From contig JOAZ01000022.1 in assembly GCA_000720535.1 (NCBI GenBank), positions 62,001 to 126,000 on the forward strand: DNA of 64,000 bases. The letters are read 5' to 3'. Made by a program: the position numbers and the translations under genes. This DNA comes from Streptomyces halstedii. Lineage in GTDB: Bacteria > Actinomycetota > Actinomycetes > Streptomycetales > Streptomycetaceae. The notes under the pieces are model-generated. The model did not search any database. It was given only the letters and a program-made list of their open reading frames with translations, and was not told the DNA's origin. Below are positions 7,590 to 15,987 of this stretch, one piece after another. Every line of letters starts with the position of its first letter. Position 1 is the first letter of the stretch.

Positions 7590-9320
7590 TTACGCGGTTC
7601 CGGTCGTGGAGGGAACCGCGCCGGTCGCGAGCCGTTCTCCGACGGACCGGAGCCCCGACAGGTCGTGTACGTCTCCGGGCAGCGCGGCCACCTCGGTCAC
7701 CGGGACCTCGGGGTGGAGCGCGGTGAAGCGGTCACGCGTGTCGCGCTCGCGTGCGATGACCTGCATGCGTTCGGCGTGCAGCCGCAGCAGCCCGGCGGTC
7801 AGTTGCTCCACGGACACGACATCGGCCGATACGGCATCGTCGGACGGGACATCGGTCGATACGCCTGCGGTCGATACGGCTTCGTCGGCATCGGCATCGA
7901 TGTCGGCGACCGGGGCATCGATGCCGGCGGCCGGCGTGGCCGGACCCGTGGGCGTGGTGGGGTCTCCGGCCCCGTCCGGCCTGTCCTCTTCTGCCGTGTG
8001 GTGGTCCGCCGCGTGGTCGTTCACCACGCCGTCGTTCACCGCGTCGCCGGCCGCCGTGTGCGCGGCCGACCCGGGCGGAACGGGCGTCCGGTGCTCCTGC
8101 GGGTCGGCGGCCTGCGGGTCACGGGCGGTGTGACCGCGCGGCGGCCGCTCCTCGCGGTACTCAGGGGGGAGCGGTGGCTCAGGGGGGAGCGGTGGCTCAG
8201 GGGAGAGCGACGACTCGGGGGAGAGCGACGACTCGGGACGATCGGGTTCTTCGGGGGAGGCGTGGGGCTCATGGTGTTGGGGGGCTTCAGCGGATTCGGG
8301 AGATTCGGGAGAGGTGAGGGCCGCCGAGCCCGCCGGGTCACCACAGCCAGCCTTCCCGGACGACTGATCCACAATGCCGATGTCCTCAAGATTTTCTGCG
8401 GCGGCCAGCGCGCCGTCCGCGGAGAGCCGCGCGGCCTCGCTGCCGTGCACCCGGTTGAGGACCAGTCCCGCCAGCGGCATCTCTTCCGCGGCCAGCCGCT
8501 CCACGAAGTACGCGGCCTCGCGCAGCGCGTCCCGCTCCGGTGTCGCCACCACGAGGAACGCCGTACCCGGGGCCTGGAGCAGCTGGTACGTGGCATCGGC
8601 CCGGGTGCGGAACCCGCCGAACATCGAGTCCATCGCGGCGACGAACGTCTGTACGTCACGCAGGAACTGACCCCCCAGCAGTTTGCCGAGGGTCCCCGTC
8701 ATCATCGACATGCCGACGTTGAGGAACTTCATCCCGGCCCGCCCGCCGATCTTCGCGGGGGCGATGAGGAGCCGGATGAACTTCCCGTCCAGGAAGGAGC
8801 CGAGACGTTTCGGCGCGTCCAGGAAGTCCAGCGCGGAGCGGGACGGAGGGGTGTCGACGACGATCAGGTCCCACTCGTCGCGGGCCCTCAACTGGCCGAG
8901 TTTCTCCATCGCCATGTACTCCTGCGTGCCCGCGAAACCGGCAGACAGGGACTGGTAGAAGGGGTTCTCCAGGATCGCGCGGGCCCGCTCGGCGTCCGTG
9001 TGCGCCTCGACGGTCTCGTCGAAGGTGCGCTTCATGTCGAGCATCATGGCGTGGAGTTCGCCGTCGCCCCGTATGCCGTCGACCCGGCGCGGGACGTTGT
9101 CGAGCCGGTCGATGCCCATGGACTGGGCGAGCCGGCGGGCGGGATCGATGGTGAGGACCACGACCCTGCGGCCGCGCTCGGCCGCCCGTACCCCGAGCGC
9201 CGCGGCGGTCGTGGTCTTGCCCACGCCACCCGACCCGCAGCACACCACGATCCGGATCCCCGGGTCGTCCAGGAGCGCGTCGGTGTTCAGCCCGGACGCG
9301 ATGCCGGTGCCCAGCGTCAT
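7590..9320 (-). CDS. ArsA/Get3-like ATPase, second of a pair (BagB type), 576 aa
   Basis: Cytoplasmic SIMIBI-class P-loop ATPase of the ArsA/Get3 superfamily. Walker A is GSGGVGKTT (residues 29-37): the intradimer signature lysine of Get3/ArsA is Ser30 here, while K35 is kept. Switch motif VVDTPPSRSALDF spans 155-167. The start overlaps the stop of the upstream partner by 4 nt (ATGA), so the two are translationally coupled and likely form a heterodimer, as reported for mycobacterial Rv3679-Rv3680. Residues ~318-502 are a low-complexity insert rich in Ser, Pro, Glu, Asp and Ala, with SPE/PPLPPE repeats, that splits the C-terminal helical part (EQLTAGLLRLHAERMQV onward). The substrate is unknown; tail-anchored or other membrane clients are possible. 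Confidence 0.88.
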   Translation of the reverse strand: MTLGTGIASGLNTDALLDDPGIRIVVCCGSGGVGKTTTAAALGVRAAERGRRVVVLTIDPARRLAQSMGIDRLDNVPRRVDGIRGDGELHAMMLDMKRTFDETVEAHTDAERARAILENPFYQSLSAGFAGTQEYMAMEKLGQLRARDEWDLIVVDTPPSRSALDFLDAPKRLGSFLDGKFIRLLIAPAKIGGRAGMKFLNVGMSMMTGTLGKLLGGQFLRDVQTFVAAMDSMFGGFRTRADATYQLLQAPGTAFLVVATPERDALREAAYFVERLAAEEMPLAGLVLNRVHGSEAARLSADGALAAAENLEDIGIVDQSSGKAGCGDPAGSAALTSPESPESAEAPQHHEPHASPEEPDRPESSLSPESSLSPEPPLPPEPPLPPEYREERPPRGHTARDPQAADPQEHRTPVPPGSAAHTAAGDAVNDGVVNDHAADHHTAEEDRPDGAGDPTTPTGPATPAAGIDAPVADIDADADEAVSTAGVSTDVPSDDAVSADVVSVEQLTAGLLRLHAERMQVIARERDTRDRFTALHPEVPVTEVAALPGDVHDLSGLRSVGERLATGAVPSTTGTA

Positions 9321-10369
9321 GACCCCACCCCTTGTCCCGAGCCGCCCCCGGGGCGCTTCCCGGCCCGCTCCGCGCCTCCCGGTCCCTGCCCGGCCGCGTC
9401 CGCCGTGCCGTCGCCCACGCCCTGCTTGCGGAGCTCCGTCGCCAGGTCGTACAGCCCGGACAGGCTCACACCCTCGTTCAGGAGCGGCAGTTCGGCGGCC
9501 GGCAGCCCCAGGCCGGCCAGTACCGCGCGCTGCTCCCGTTCCAGCCCCACCCGCTGGGCGTGCTCGGCCGCCTGCTCGACCAGGGGGCGTACGAGTCCGG
9601 CCGAGCCCGTGACGCCCGCCCGGGTCAGCACCTTCGCGATCTCCTTGCGGCGGCCGCCCGACGCGGTGCGCAGCGCGTCCTCGTCCAGCAGGTGGGGGCG
9701 CACCATGTTCACCACGATCCGGCCGACAGGCAGATCGGCCGCCCGCAGTTCGGCGATGCCGTCCGCGGTCTCCTGGACGGGCATCTCCTCCAGGAGGGTC
9801 ACCAGATGGACCGCTGTCTCAGGCGACTTCAGGACGCGCATCACGGCCTGCGCCTGATTGTGTATGGGCCCGATCCGGGCCAGACCGGCCACCTCGTCGT
9901 TGACGTTCAGGAAGCGGGTGATGCGGCCGGTGGGCGGGGCGTCCATGACCACGTAGTCGTAGACGAACTCGCCTCGCCGGTCCTTGCGGCGTACCGCCTC
10001 GCAGGCCTTGCCGGTCAGCAGGACGTCCCGGACGCCGGGGGCGACGGTCGTGGCGAAGTCGATCGCGCCGAGTTTCTTCAGCGCCCGGCCGGCGCTGCCC
10101 AGCTTGTAGAACATCTGGAGGTAGTCGAGCAGGGCCCGTTCGGCGTCGATCGCCAGCGCGTGGACCTCCCCGCCGCCCGGCGCCACGGCGATCCTGCGTT
10201 CCTCGTACGGAAGGGCTTCGGACCCGAAGAGCTGGGCGATGCCCTGTCTGCCCTCGACCTCGACGAGGAGGGTGCGCCTTCCCTCGGTCGCGAGGGCGAG
10301 CGCGAGGGCGGCGGCGACCGTGGTCTTACCGGTACCGCCCTTGCCGCTGACGACCTGGAACCTGCTCAC
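9317..10369 (-). CDS. ArsA/Get3-like ATPase, first of a pair (BagA type), 350 aa
   Basis: Partner of the following gene. It has the full deviant Walker A GKGGTGKTT (residues 9-17) with signature lysine K10 and catalytic K15, then MDAPPTGRITRF as switch II region. No arsenic-binding Cys triad is visible, so an arsenite pump role is unlikely despite the usual 'ion-transporting ATPase' label. The C-terminal ~30 residues are Gly-rich and disordered. Translation of the next gene is coupled through ATGA at 9317-9320. Upstream, 72 bp separate it from the divergent DUF4177 gene, so both directions share a promoter region. Confidence 0.9.
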   Translation of the reverse strand: MSRFQVVSGKGGTGKTTVAAALALALATEGRRTLLVEVEGRQGIAQLFGSEALPYEERRIAVAPGGGEVHALAIDAERALLDYLQMFYKLGSAGRALKKLGAIDFATTVAPGVRDVLLTGKACEAVRRKDRRGEFVYDYVVMDAPPTGRITRFLNVNDEVAGLARIGPIHNQAQAVMRVLKSPETAVHLVTLLEEMPVQETADGIAELRAADLPVGRIVVNMVRPHLLDEDALRTASGGRRKEIAKVLTRAGVTGSAGLVRPLVEQAAEHAQRVGLEREQRAVLAGLGLPAAELPLLNEGVSLSGLYDLATELRKQGVGDGTADAAGQGPGGAERAGKRPGGGSGQGVGS

Positions 10370-10441
10370 GTCTTCGAGCCTAACCAGTCGACGGGCAGGC
10401 TACGCACGAGGCCGCGTATGCCAGGCGTTACAGTCGGGCCC

Positions 10442-10597
10442 ATGACCAAGTGGGAATACGCGACCGTGCCCCTTCTCGTGCACGCGACCAAGCAGATTCT
10501 GGACACCTGGGGCGAGGACGGCTGGGAGCTGGTCCAGGTCGTTCCCGGCCCGAACAACCCCGAGCAGCTCGTGGCCTACCTGAAGCGGGAGAAGTAG
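10442..10597 (+). CDS. DUF4177 family small protein, 51 aa
   Basis: Tiny protein MTKWEYATVPLLVHATKQIL... with the conserved DTWGEDGWELVQVV core of DUF4177. Function is unknown. It begins a rightward operon: the RidA-like gene starts 2 nt after its stop. In mycobacteria the same small gene sits between the ATPase pair and the RidA homologue, which supports it being real. Confidence 0.88.
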   Translation: MTKWEYATVPLLVHATKQILDTWGEDGWELVQVVPGPNNPEQLVAYLKREK

Positions 10598-10599
10598 GC

Positions 10600-11070
10600 G
10601 TGGCGGGCGTTGTCGAGGCGCGGCTCGCCGAGCTCGGCCTGACGCTGCCGGACGTCGTTCCTCCGCTCGCCGCCTACCAGCCGGCTGTGCGGTCCGGGGT
10701 GTACGTCTACACCTCCGGGCAGCTCCCGATGGTGGACGGCCAGCTCGCGGTGACCGGCAAGGTCGGCGCCGAGGTGACGCAGGACGAGGCGAAGGAACTG
10801 GCCCGGACCTGCGCGCTGAACGCCCTGGCGGCCGTGAAGTCGGCCGTGGGCGACCTGGACCGGATCGCCCGGGTCGTGAAGGTCACGGGCTTCGTCGCCT
10901 CCGCCGCCGACTTCACCGGGCAGCCCGGGGTGGTCAACGGTGCGAGCGAACTGCTCGGCACGGTCCTGGGTGACAAGGGCGTGCACGCGCGCAGTGCTGT
11001 GGGTGTCGCCGTGCTGCCCCTGGACGCACCGGTGGAGATCGAGGTCCAGGTCGAGCTGACCGAGGACTGA
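10600..11070 (+). CDS. RidA/YjgF/YER057c family protein, 156 aa
   Basis: Member of the RidA superfamily, whose best-known members hydrolyse reactive enamine/imine intermediates made by PLP enzymes. The GTG start at 10600 is 2 nt from the stop of the upstream gene, so they are co-translated. It is longer than E. coli RidA (about 128 aa) because of an N-terminal helix (VVEARLAELGLTLPDV) and belongs to the AF0188/Rid-like subgroup with YTSGQLPMVDG and VEIEVQVELT at the C-terminus. The arginine that binds the carboxylate in true RidA is not obvious, so enamine hydrolysis is uncertain. Confidence 0.88.
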   Translation: MAGVVEARLAELGLTLPDVVPPLAAYQPAVRSGVYVYTSGQLPMVDGQLAVTGKVGAEVTQDEAKELARTCALNALAAVKSAVGDLDRIARVVKVTGFVASAADFTGQPGVVNGASELLGTVLGDKGVHARSAVGVAVLPLDAPVEIEVQVELTED

Positions 11071-11326
11071 GCCCGTCCCGTCCCTGATCCCGCCTGGTCC
11101 ACCACGACCGGGCGGGATCAGCCGTGTGCGGGCGCGTGTGAGCCCTGGCTGTGGACGGCGAGCCCCCTGGGCACGCACGGCGAGTCCTGGGGCGTGGCGC
11201 GTACGGGCGGGCCCCCAGGAGGCCCGGGGCGGCGAGCGGTCCCCCAGGAGGCACTGGGCGGCCGGAAGGGTACCGCGCGCACTTCCGCCTCTCGAACATC
11301 GGCTCGCTTCCGGATAGCCTCCGGCC

Positions 11327-12232
11327 ATGTCCAACGGTCAGTGGTACCCCCCGGAATGGCCCGCCCGGATCAGGGCCCTCGCCAGCGGTGAGCTGACGGC
11401 CGTGCCCCCCAGACGAGCGGCCACGGTCATGCTGCTCCGGGACGCCCCGCCGGAGCAGGCGGCCCCGGGGCCCGCGGTGCACATGCTGCGGCGGAGCGCC
11501 TCCATGGCCTTCGCCGGGGGCGCGTACGCCTATCCGGGAGGCGGCGTCGACCCGCGTGACGACGACCACCTCGTGAGGTGGTCCGGGCCGTCCCTGGAGA
11601 CCTGGGCAGCGCGGCTGGGCGTCGGGACGGTGACCGAGGCGCAGGCCGTCGTCTGCGCGGCGGTGCGCGAGACGTACGAGGAGGCGGGTGTCCTGCTCGC
11701 CGGGCCGACCGGGGACACGGTCGTCGGTGACACGACGGGCGCCGGCTGGGAGGCCGACCGCGAGGCCCTCGTCGCCCGGGAGCTCTCCTTCGCCGACTTC
11801 CTCGGCCGGCGCGGCCTGGTGCTCCGCTCCGACCTGCTGGGCGCCTGGGCCCGCTGGATCACCCCGGAGTTCGAGTCCCGGCGGTACGACACCTGGTTCT
11901 TCGTGGCGGCCCTCCCGGAGGGCCAGCGCACCCGGAACGCGTCGAGCGAGGCCGACCGCACGGTATGGATCCGCCCGGCGGACGCGGTCGAGGGCTACGA
12001 CCGGGGTGAGCTGCTGATGATGCCGCCGACCGTGGCCACGCTGCGGGCGCTCCTGCCGTACGGGACGGCCGCGGCGGCCCTGGAGGGGGCGGCCTCCCAG
12101 GACCTCGCGCCGGTGCTCGCACAGGCGCGTATGGAGGGCGATGAGCTGGTGCTGAGCTGGCCGGGCCACGAGGAGTTCACCAAGCACGTCCCGGCGGACG
12201 TCCCGGGCGGTACGGGAGGTGGCCCGGCATGA
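11327..12232 (+). CDS. NUDIX hydrolase, NUDT19-like, 301 aa
   Basis: Hydrolyses a nucleoside diphosphate linked to another group, possibly a CoA or nucleotide-sugar derivative. The NUDIX helix is split: GGGVDPRD (residues ~67-74) is separated by about 40 residues from AVRETYEEAGVLL. This insertion is typical of the NUDT19/RP2p group rather than a defect; the key Glu residues of REXXEE are present. N-terminal PRRAATVMLLRD is the usual first strand. The gene overlaps the next, MBL-fold gene by 4 nt (ATGA), so the two are coupled. 256 bp separate it from the RidA gene and may contain its own promoter. Confidence 0.88.
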   Translation: MSNGQWYPPEWPARIRALASGELTAVPPRRAATVMLLRDAPPEQAAPGPAVHMLRRSASMAFAGGAYAYPGGGVDPRDDDHLVRWSGPSLETWAARLGVGTVTEAQAVVCAAVRETYEEAGVLLAGPTGDTVVGDTTGAGWEADREALVARELSFADFLGRRGLVLRSDLLGAWARWITPEFESRRYDTWFFVAALPEGQRTRNASSEADRTVWIRPADAVEGYDRGELLMMPPTVATLRALLPYGTAAAALEGAASQDLAPVLAQARMEGDELVLSWPGHEEFTKHVPADVPGGTGGGPA

Positions 12233-13071
12233 GCGACGCCGCGAGCCTGCCCGGACAGCCGCGCGGCGGGGTGCTGTCCGGACCCGCCACCGCCCGTACG
12301 GTCAACGTCCTCGCCCCCAACGCCTCGGCGATGACCCTGGACGGCACCAACACCTGGATCGTCGCGGAACCCGACTCGGACCTCGCGGTGGTGATCGACC
12401 CCGGGCCACTCGACGAGACCCACCTGAGGGCGGTCATCGACACGGTGGAACGGTCCGGGCGGCGTGTCGGCCTGACGCTGCTGACGCACGGCCACCCCGA
12501 CCACGCGGAGGGCGCGGCCCGGTTCGCCGAGCTGACCCGCACCAAGGTGAGGGCGCTGGACGCGGCACTGCGCCTGGGGGACGAGGGCCTGGCGGCGGGT
12601 GACGTGATCACCACGGGAGGGCTGGAGCTCCGGGTGGTACCCACCCCGGGGCACACCGCCGACTCGCTCTCCTTCCACCTGCCCGCCGATCAGGCCGTGC
12701 TGACGGGCGACACGATCCTGGGGCGCGGGACGACGGTCGTCGCGCACCCGGACGGACGGCTCGGCGACTACCTGGACACCCTGCGGCGGCTGCGCTCCCT
12801 GACGGTCGACGACGGGGTGCGCACAGTGCTCCCGGGGCACGGCCCGGTGCTGGAGGACGCCCAGGGCGCCGTCGAGTTCTACCTCGCCCACCGGGCGCAC
12901 CGGCTCGCCCAGGTGGAGACGGCGGTGGAGGCCGGTATCCGCGCCCCGGCCGAGGTCGTGGCGGCGGTGTACGCCGACGTGGACCGGTCCCTGTGGCCCG
13001 CGGCGGAACTGTCGGTGCGCGCCCAGCTGGAGTACCTGGCCGAACACGGACTGACCGGGACACCGTCCTAG
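12229..13071 (+). CDS. MBL-fold metallo-hydrolase, LACTB2/glyoxalase II-like, 280 aa
   Basis: Binuclear zinc hydrolase of the metallo-beta-lactamase superfamily. Metal ligands are visible: H87-x-H89-x-D91-H92 in THGHPDHAEGA, H142 in PGHTADS, D161 in LTGDTIL and H204 in LPGHGP. The C-terminal helix-rich part (HRAHRLAQVETAVEAG...) is that of LACTB2-like proteins, some of which are RNases or thioesterases. It is translationally coupled to the NUDIX gene; the pairing suggests a shared nucleotide or CoA-thioester substrate, which is inference. It ends before a strong bidirectional terminator. Confidence 0.9.
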   Translation: MSDAASLPGQPRGGVLSGPATARTVNVLAPNASAMTLDGTNTWIVAEPDSDLAVVIDPGPLDETHLRAVIDTVERSGRRVGLTLLTHGHPDHAEGAARFAELTRTKVRALDAALRLGDEGLAAGDVITTGGLELRVVPTPGHTADSLSFHLPADQAVLTGDTILGRGTTVVAHPDGRLGDYLDTLRRLRSLTVDDGVRTVLPGHGPVLEDAQGAVEFYLAHRAHRLAQVETAVEAGIRAPAEVVAAVYADVDRSLWPAAELSVRAQLEYLAEHGLTGTPS

Positions 13072-13137
13072 GCACCGCTACGAGGCTCCGCCCACCTGGG
13101 ACAGGCCCTCAGGGCCCGCATCCACCCTGGACAGGCC

Positions 13138-13169
13138 TCAGGCCCCACCGCTCGTGCGGTGGGGCCTGA
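13138..13169. terminator. bidirectional terminator between MBL gene and crp
   Basis: TCAGGCCCCACCGC (13138-13151) and its exact complement (13156-13169) form a 14-bp stem with a TCGT tetraloop. It separates the convergent MBL-fold and Crp genes. Confidence 0.8.
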
Positions 13170-13198
13170 GAACGCGTGCGCGGGGCGGGGCACCCGCC

Positions 13199-13873
13199 TC
13201 AGCGGGACCGCTTCGCCAGCCGCTCGACGTCCAGCAGGATCACGGCGCGCGCTTCGAGACGCAGCCAGCCGCGGCCCGCGAAGTCCGCGAGCGCCTTGTT
13301 GACCGTCTCGCGGGAGGCGCCGACCAGCTGGGCCAGCTCTTCCTGGGTCAGGTCGTGGACGACGTGGATGCCCTCCTCGGACTGGACGCCGAAGCGGCGC
13401 GACAGGTCCAGGAGCGCTCGGGCGACCCGGCCCGGGACGTCGGAGAAGACCAGGTCGGACATCTGGTCGTTGGTCTTGCGCAGCCGGCGGGCGACGGCAC
13501 GCAGCAGGGCGGTGGCCACCTCGGGGCGTGCGTTCAGCCAGGGCTGGAGGTCGCCGTGGCCCAGACCCAGGAGCTTGACCTCGGTGAGGGCGGTCGCGGT
13601 CGCGGTGCGCGGTCCCGGGTCGAACAGCGACAGCTCACCGATCAGCTCTCCGGGGCCGAGGACGGCCAGCATGTTCTCCCGGCCGTCCGGGGAGGTGCGG
13701 TGGAGCTTCACCTTGCCCTCGGTGACCACGTACAGCCGGTCGCCGGGGTCGCCCTCGTGGAACAGCGCGTCACCGCGTGCGAGGGTCACCTCACTCATCG
13801 AGGCGCGGAGCTCCGCGGCCTGCTCGTCATCGAGCGCCGCGAAAAGCGGGGCGCGCCGCAGAACGTCGTCCAC
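13199..13873 (-). CDS. crp: Crp/Fnr-family cyclic-nucleotide-type transcription regulator, 224 aa
   Basis: Global regulator; the Streptomyces orthologue controls germination, development and antibiotic production. The N-terminal beta-roll (residues ~10-120) contains the nucleotide-pocket signature GELIGELSLFDPGPRTATATA, where the Glu and Arg-Thr positions that bind cAMP are conserved in pattern. A long dimer helix follows, then a winged helix-turn-helix with LTQEELAQLVGASRETVNKAL as recognition segment. No cysteine cluster is present, so it is not an Fnr-type oxygen sensor. It is divergent from nth with a 184-bp spacer, and is in the same order as Rv3676 (crp)-Rv3674c (nth) of mycobacteria. 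Confidence 0.93.
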   Translation of the reverse strand: MDDVLRRAPLFAALDDEQAAELRASMSEVTLARGDALFHEGDPGDRLYVVTEGKVKLHRTSPDGRENMLAVLGPGELIGELSLFDPGPRTATATALTEVKLLGLGHGDLQPWLNARPEVATALLRAVARRLRKTNDQMSDLVFSDVPGRVARALLDLSRRFGVQSEEGIHVVHDLTQEELAQLVGASRETVNKALADFAGRGWLRLEARAVILLDVERLAKRSR

Positions 13874-14057
13874 GAGTTCTCTCCTTGTCGGCCTGTTCAG
13901 GGAAGCGTGGTCCCCATGATGCAGGACGGTAAAACAGTGCGATCAATCACAAACCAGTTTGACGCACGGGCGTGCCGGACCCTACGGCAGGGGGCCGATC
14001 GGGCGTGGAAAGGCGATGACCGGCCCAGATGTCAGTGGTGGGCTCTAGGCTGGCCGA

Positions 14058-15065
14058 GTGTCCGCAACGCCGGTGAGAGCGCAGGCCAAAGGGGCTGATG
14101 GGGTGTCCGAAGAAAAGAGTTCCGCTGTGGGCGAACAGCCTGCGCGGCGTCGCAAGAAGGCCGCGGAAGGCCCCTCGCGTCCGGCCGCGGGCGGCTCGGC
14201 ACACGAGGACGGATCGGCACGCGCGGGCGGGCGGACAGCGGTGGCACCCGGTGGGACGGAAGCGTCCGGTGCGGCTCGTCCGGCGAAGAGGCAGGCCAAG
14301 CCGGAATCGCATCTCGCGATGGTGCGCCGTGCCCGCCGGATCAACCGCGAGCTCGCGGAGATCTACCCCTACGCCCATCCCGAGCTGGACTTCCGCAATC
14401 CGTTCGAGCTGCTGGTGGCCACGGTGCTGTCCGCGCAGACCACCGACCTGCGGGTCAACCAGACCACGCCCGCGCTGTTCGCCGCGTATCCGACTCCCGA
14501 GGACATGGCCGCCGCCGACCCGGAGAAGCTGGAGGAGCTCATCCGGCCGACCGGCTTCTTCCGGGCGAAGGCGCGCTCCCTGGCGGGACTGTCGGCCTCC
14601 CTGCGGGACGACTTCGGCGGTGAGGTCCCGGGGCGCCTGGCGGACCTGGTGAAGCTGCCCGGGGTGGGCCGCAAGACGGCCAACGTCGTCCTGGGCAACG
14701 CCTTCGGTGTGCCGGGCATCACCGTGGACACGCACTTCGGCAGGCTCGTCCGCCGCTGGAAGTGGACCGAACAGGAAGACCCGGAGAAGGTCGAGGCCGA
14801 GGTCGCCGCGATCTTCCCCAAGAGCGAGTGGACGATGCTCTCACACCGGGTGATCTTCCACGGCCGCCGCGTCTGCCACGCCCGCAAGCCCGCCTGCGGT
14901 GCCTGCCCGATCGCCCCGCTCTGCCCGGCGTACGGGGAGGGCGAGACGGACCCGGAGAAGGCGGCGAAACTCCTGAAGTACGAGCTGGGCGGATATCCGG
15001 GCCAGCGGCTCAGCCCGCCCCCGGACTACCCGGGGCGCCCCGCCCCGCCCCTGGGCGCCGGATGA
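14058..15065 (+). CDS. nth: endonuclease III (DNA glycosylase/AP lyase), 335 aa
   Basis: Removes oxidised pyrimidines and nicks the abasic site in base excision repair. Helix-hairpin-helix LPGVGRKTA carries the catalytic Lys206, and D224 is in ITVDTHF. The [4Fe-4S] ligands are C273, C280, C283 and C289 (C-X6-C-X2-C-X5-C). The enzyme core begins near residue 85; the first ~85 residues are a disordered Ala/Gly/Arg/Lys-rich extension, longer than E. coli Nth (211 aa in total). The GTG at 14058 is the most upstream plausible start; GTG at 14103 or ATG at 14319 are alternatives, so the extension may be partly an annotation effect. The NUDIX gene follows in the same direction. Confidence 0.93.
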   Translation: MSATPVRAQAKGADGVSEEKSSAVGEQPARRRKKAAEGPSRPAAGGSAHEDGSARAGGRTAVAPGGTEASGAARPAKRQAKPESHLAMVRRARRINRELAEIYPYAHPELDFRNPFELLVATVLSAQTTDLRVNQTTPALFAAYPTPEDMAAADPEKLEELIRPTGFFRAKARSLAGLSASLRDDFGGEVPGRLADLVKLPGVGRKTANVVLGNAFGVPGITVDTHFGRLVRRWKWTEQEDPEKVEAEVAAIFPKSEWTMLSHRVIFHGRRVCHARKPACGACPIAPLCPAYGEGETDPEKAAKLLKYELGGYPGQRLSPPPDYPGRPAPPLGAG

Positions 15066-15143
15066 GGAGCACCCTTCGGTGGCACGGGCGGCGCCGCACG
15101 GAACGAAATCGCAGACGGCAGGCGTTGGAACGACGGGGTGCCG

Positions 15144-15896
15144 ATGACGTACGCACAGAGCACGACGCACGCACAGAGCACACACGCCGCGCCGGCGGCC
15201 ACCGGAGGCACGGACACGTCCCAGGACAGCACGATCACCGTCACCACGGACGGCATGCCGGGCTGGCTCGACCCCGTCGCCCAGGCGGCGCGCAGCGTCC
15301 GGGCCCAGCAGCTGAGCCGGTTCCTGCCGCCGGAGAGCGGCGCGGGACGCCAGTCCGCCGTACTGGTCCTCTTCGGCGAGGGCGAGCGCGGCCCCGAGCT
15401 GCTCCTGATGGAGCGTTCCGGCTCCCTGCGCTCCCACGCCGGCCAGCCCTCCTTCCCCGGGGGCTCGCTCGACCCGGAGGACGGCGACCCCGCGACCACC
15501 GGACCGCTCCGGGCGGCCCTGCGTGAGGCCGAGGAGGAGACCGGACTCGACCCGAGCGGCGTCCAGCTCTTCGGCGTGCTGCCCAGGCTCTACATCCCGG
15601 TGAGCGGCTTCGTCGTCGCACCGGTGCTCGGCTGGTGGCGCGTACCGAGCCCGGTGGACGTGGTCGACCCGGCGGAGACCGCCCGGGTCTTCACCGTCCC
15701 CGTGGCGGATCTCACGGACCCGGCGAACCGGGTCACGGCCGTCCACCCCAGCGGCCACCGAGGCCCGGCGTTCCTGGTCGAATCCGCGCTGGTGTGGGGT
15801 TTCACGGCCGGTGTGATCGACCGGATCATGCATTACGCGGGCTGGGAACGCCCGTGGGACAGGACCAAGCAGGTGCCGCTCGACTGGCGCGCATGA
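15144..15896 (+). CDS. NUDIX hydrolase, probable CoA pyrophosphatase (NudL-like), 250 aa
   Basis: Probably cleaves CoA or acyl-CoA to 4'-phosphopantetheine and 3',5'-ADP, or a related dinucleotide. The CoA-specific UPF0035-type motif is recognisable as LLMERSGSLRSHAGQPSFPGG, directly followed by the NUDIX box (GGSLDPEDGD...AALREAEEETGL). The N-terminal ~35 residues are low complexity (THAQST...). The ATG at 15144 is preceded only by a weak ribosome site, and a GTG two codons upstream is equally possible. It follows nth by about 78 nt and precedes the MarP-like gene, the same order as Rv3674c-Rv3672c-Rv3671c in M. tuberculosis. Confidence 0.88.
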   Translation: MTYAQSTTHAQSTHAAPAATGGTDTSQDSTITVTTDGMPGWLDPVAQAARSVRAQQLSRFLPPESGAGRQSAVLVLFGEGERGPELLLMERSGSLRSHAGQPSFPGGSLDPEDGDPATTGPLRAALREAEEETGLDPSGVQLFGVLPRLYIPVSGFVVAPVLGWWRVPSPVDVVDPAETARVFTVPVADLTDPANRVTAVHPSGHRGPAFLVESALVWGFTAGVIDRIMHYAGWERPWDRTKQVPLDWRA

Positions 15897-15987
15897 CAGG
15901 CTGACTTCCCTGCTGCGCTGTTCCGGGCCTGGCCCGGACCCCGTCGAACCGGACGGGCCAGGTGACGAATCTGCGAGGCTATAGACG

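Noticed and set aside
9317..10369. ArsA-type arsenite efflux system
   Set aside because: No arsB/arsR/arsD neighbours and no arsenic-binding cysteine triad in either ATPase.
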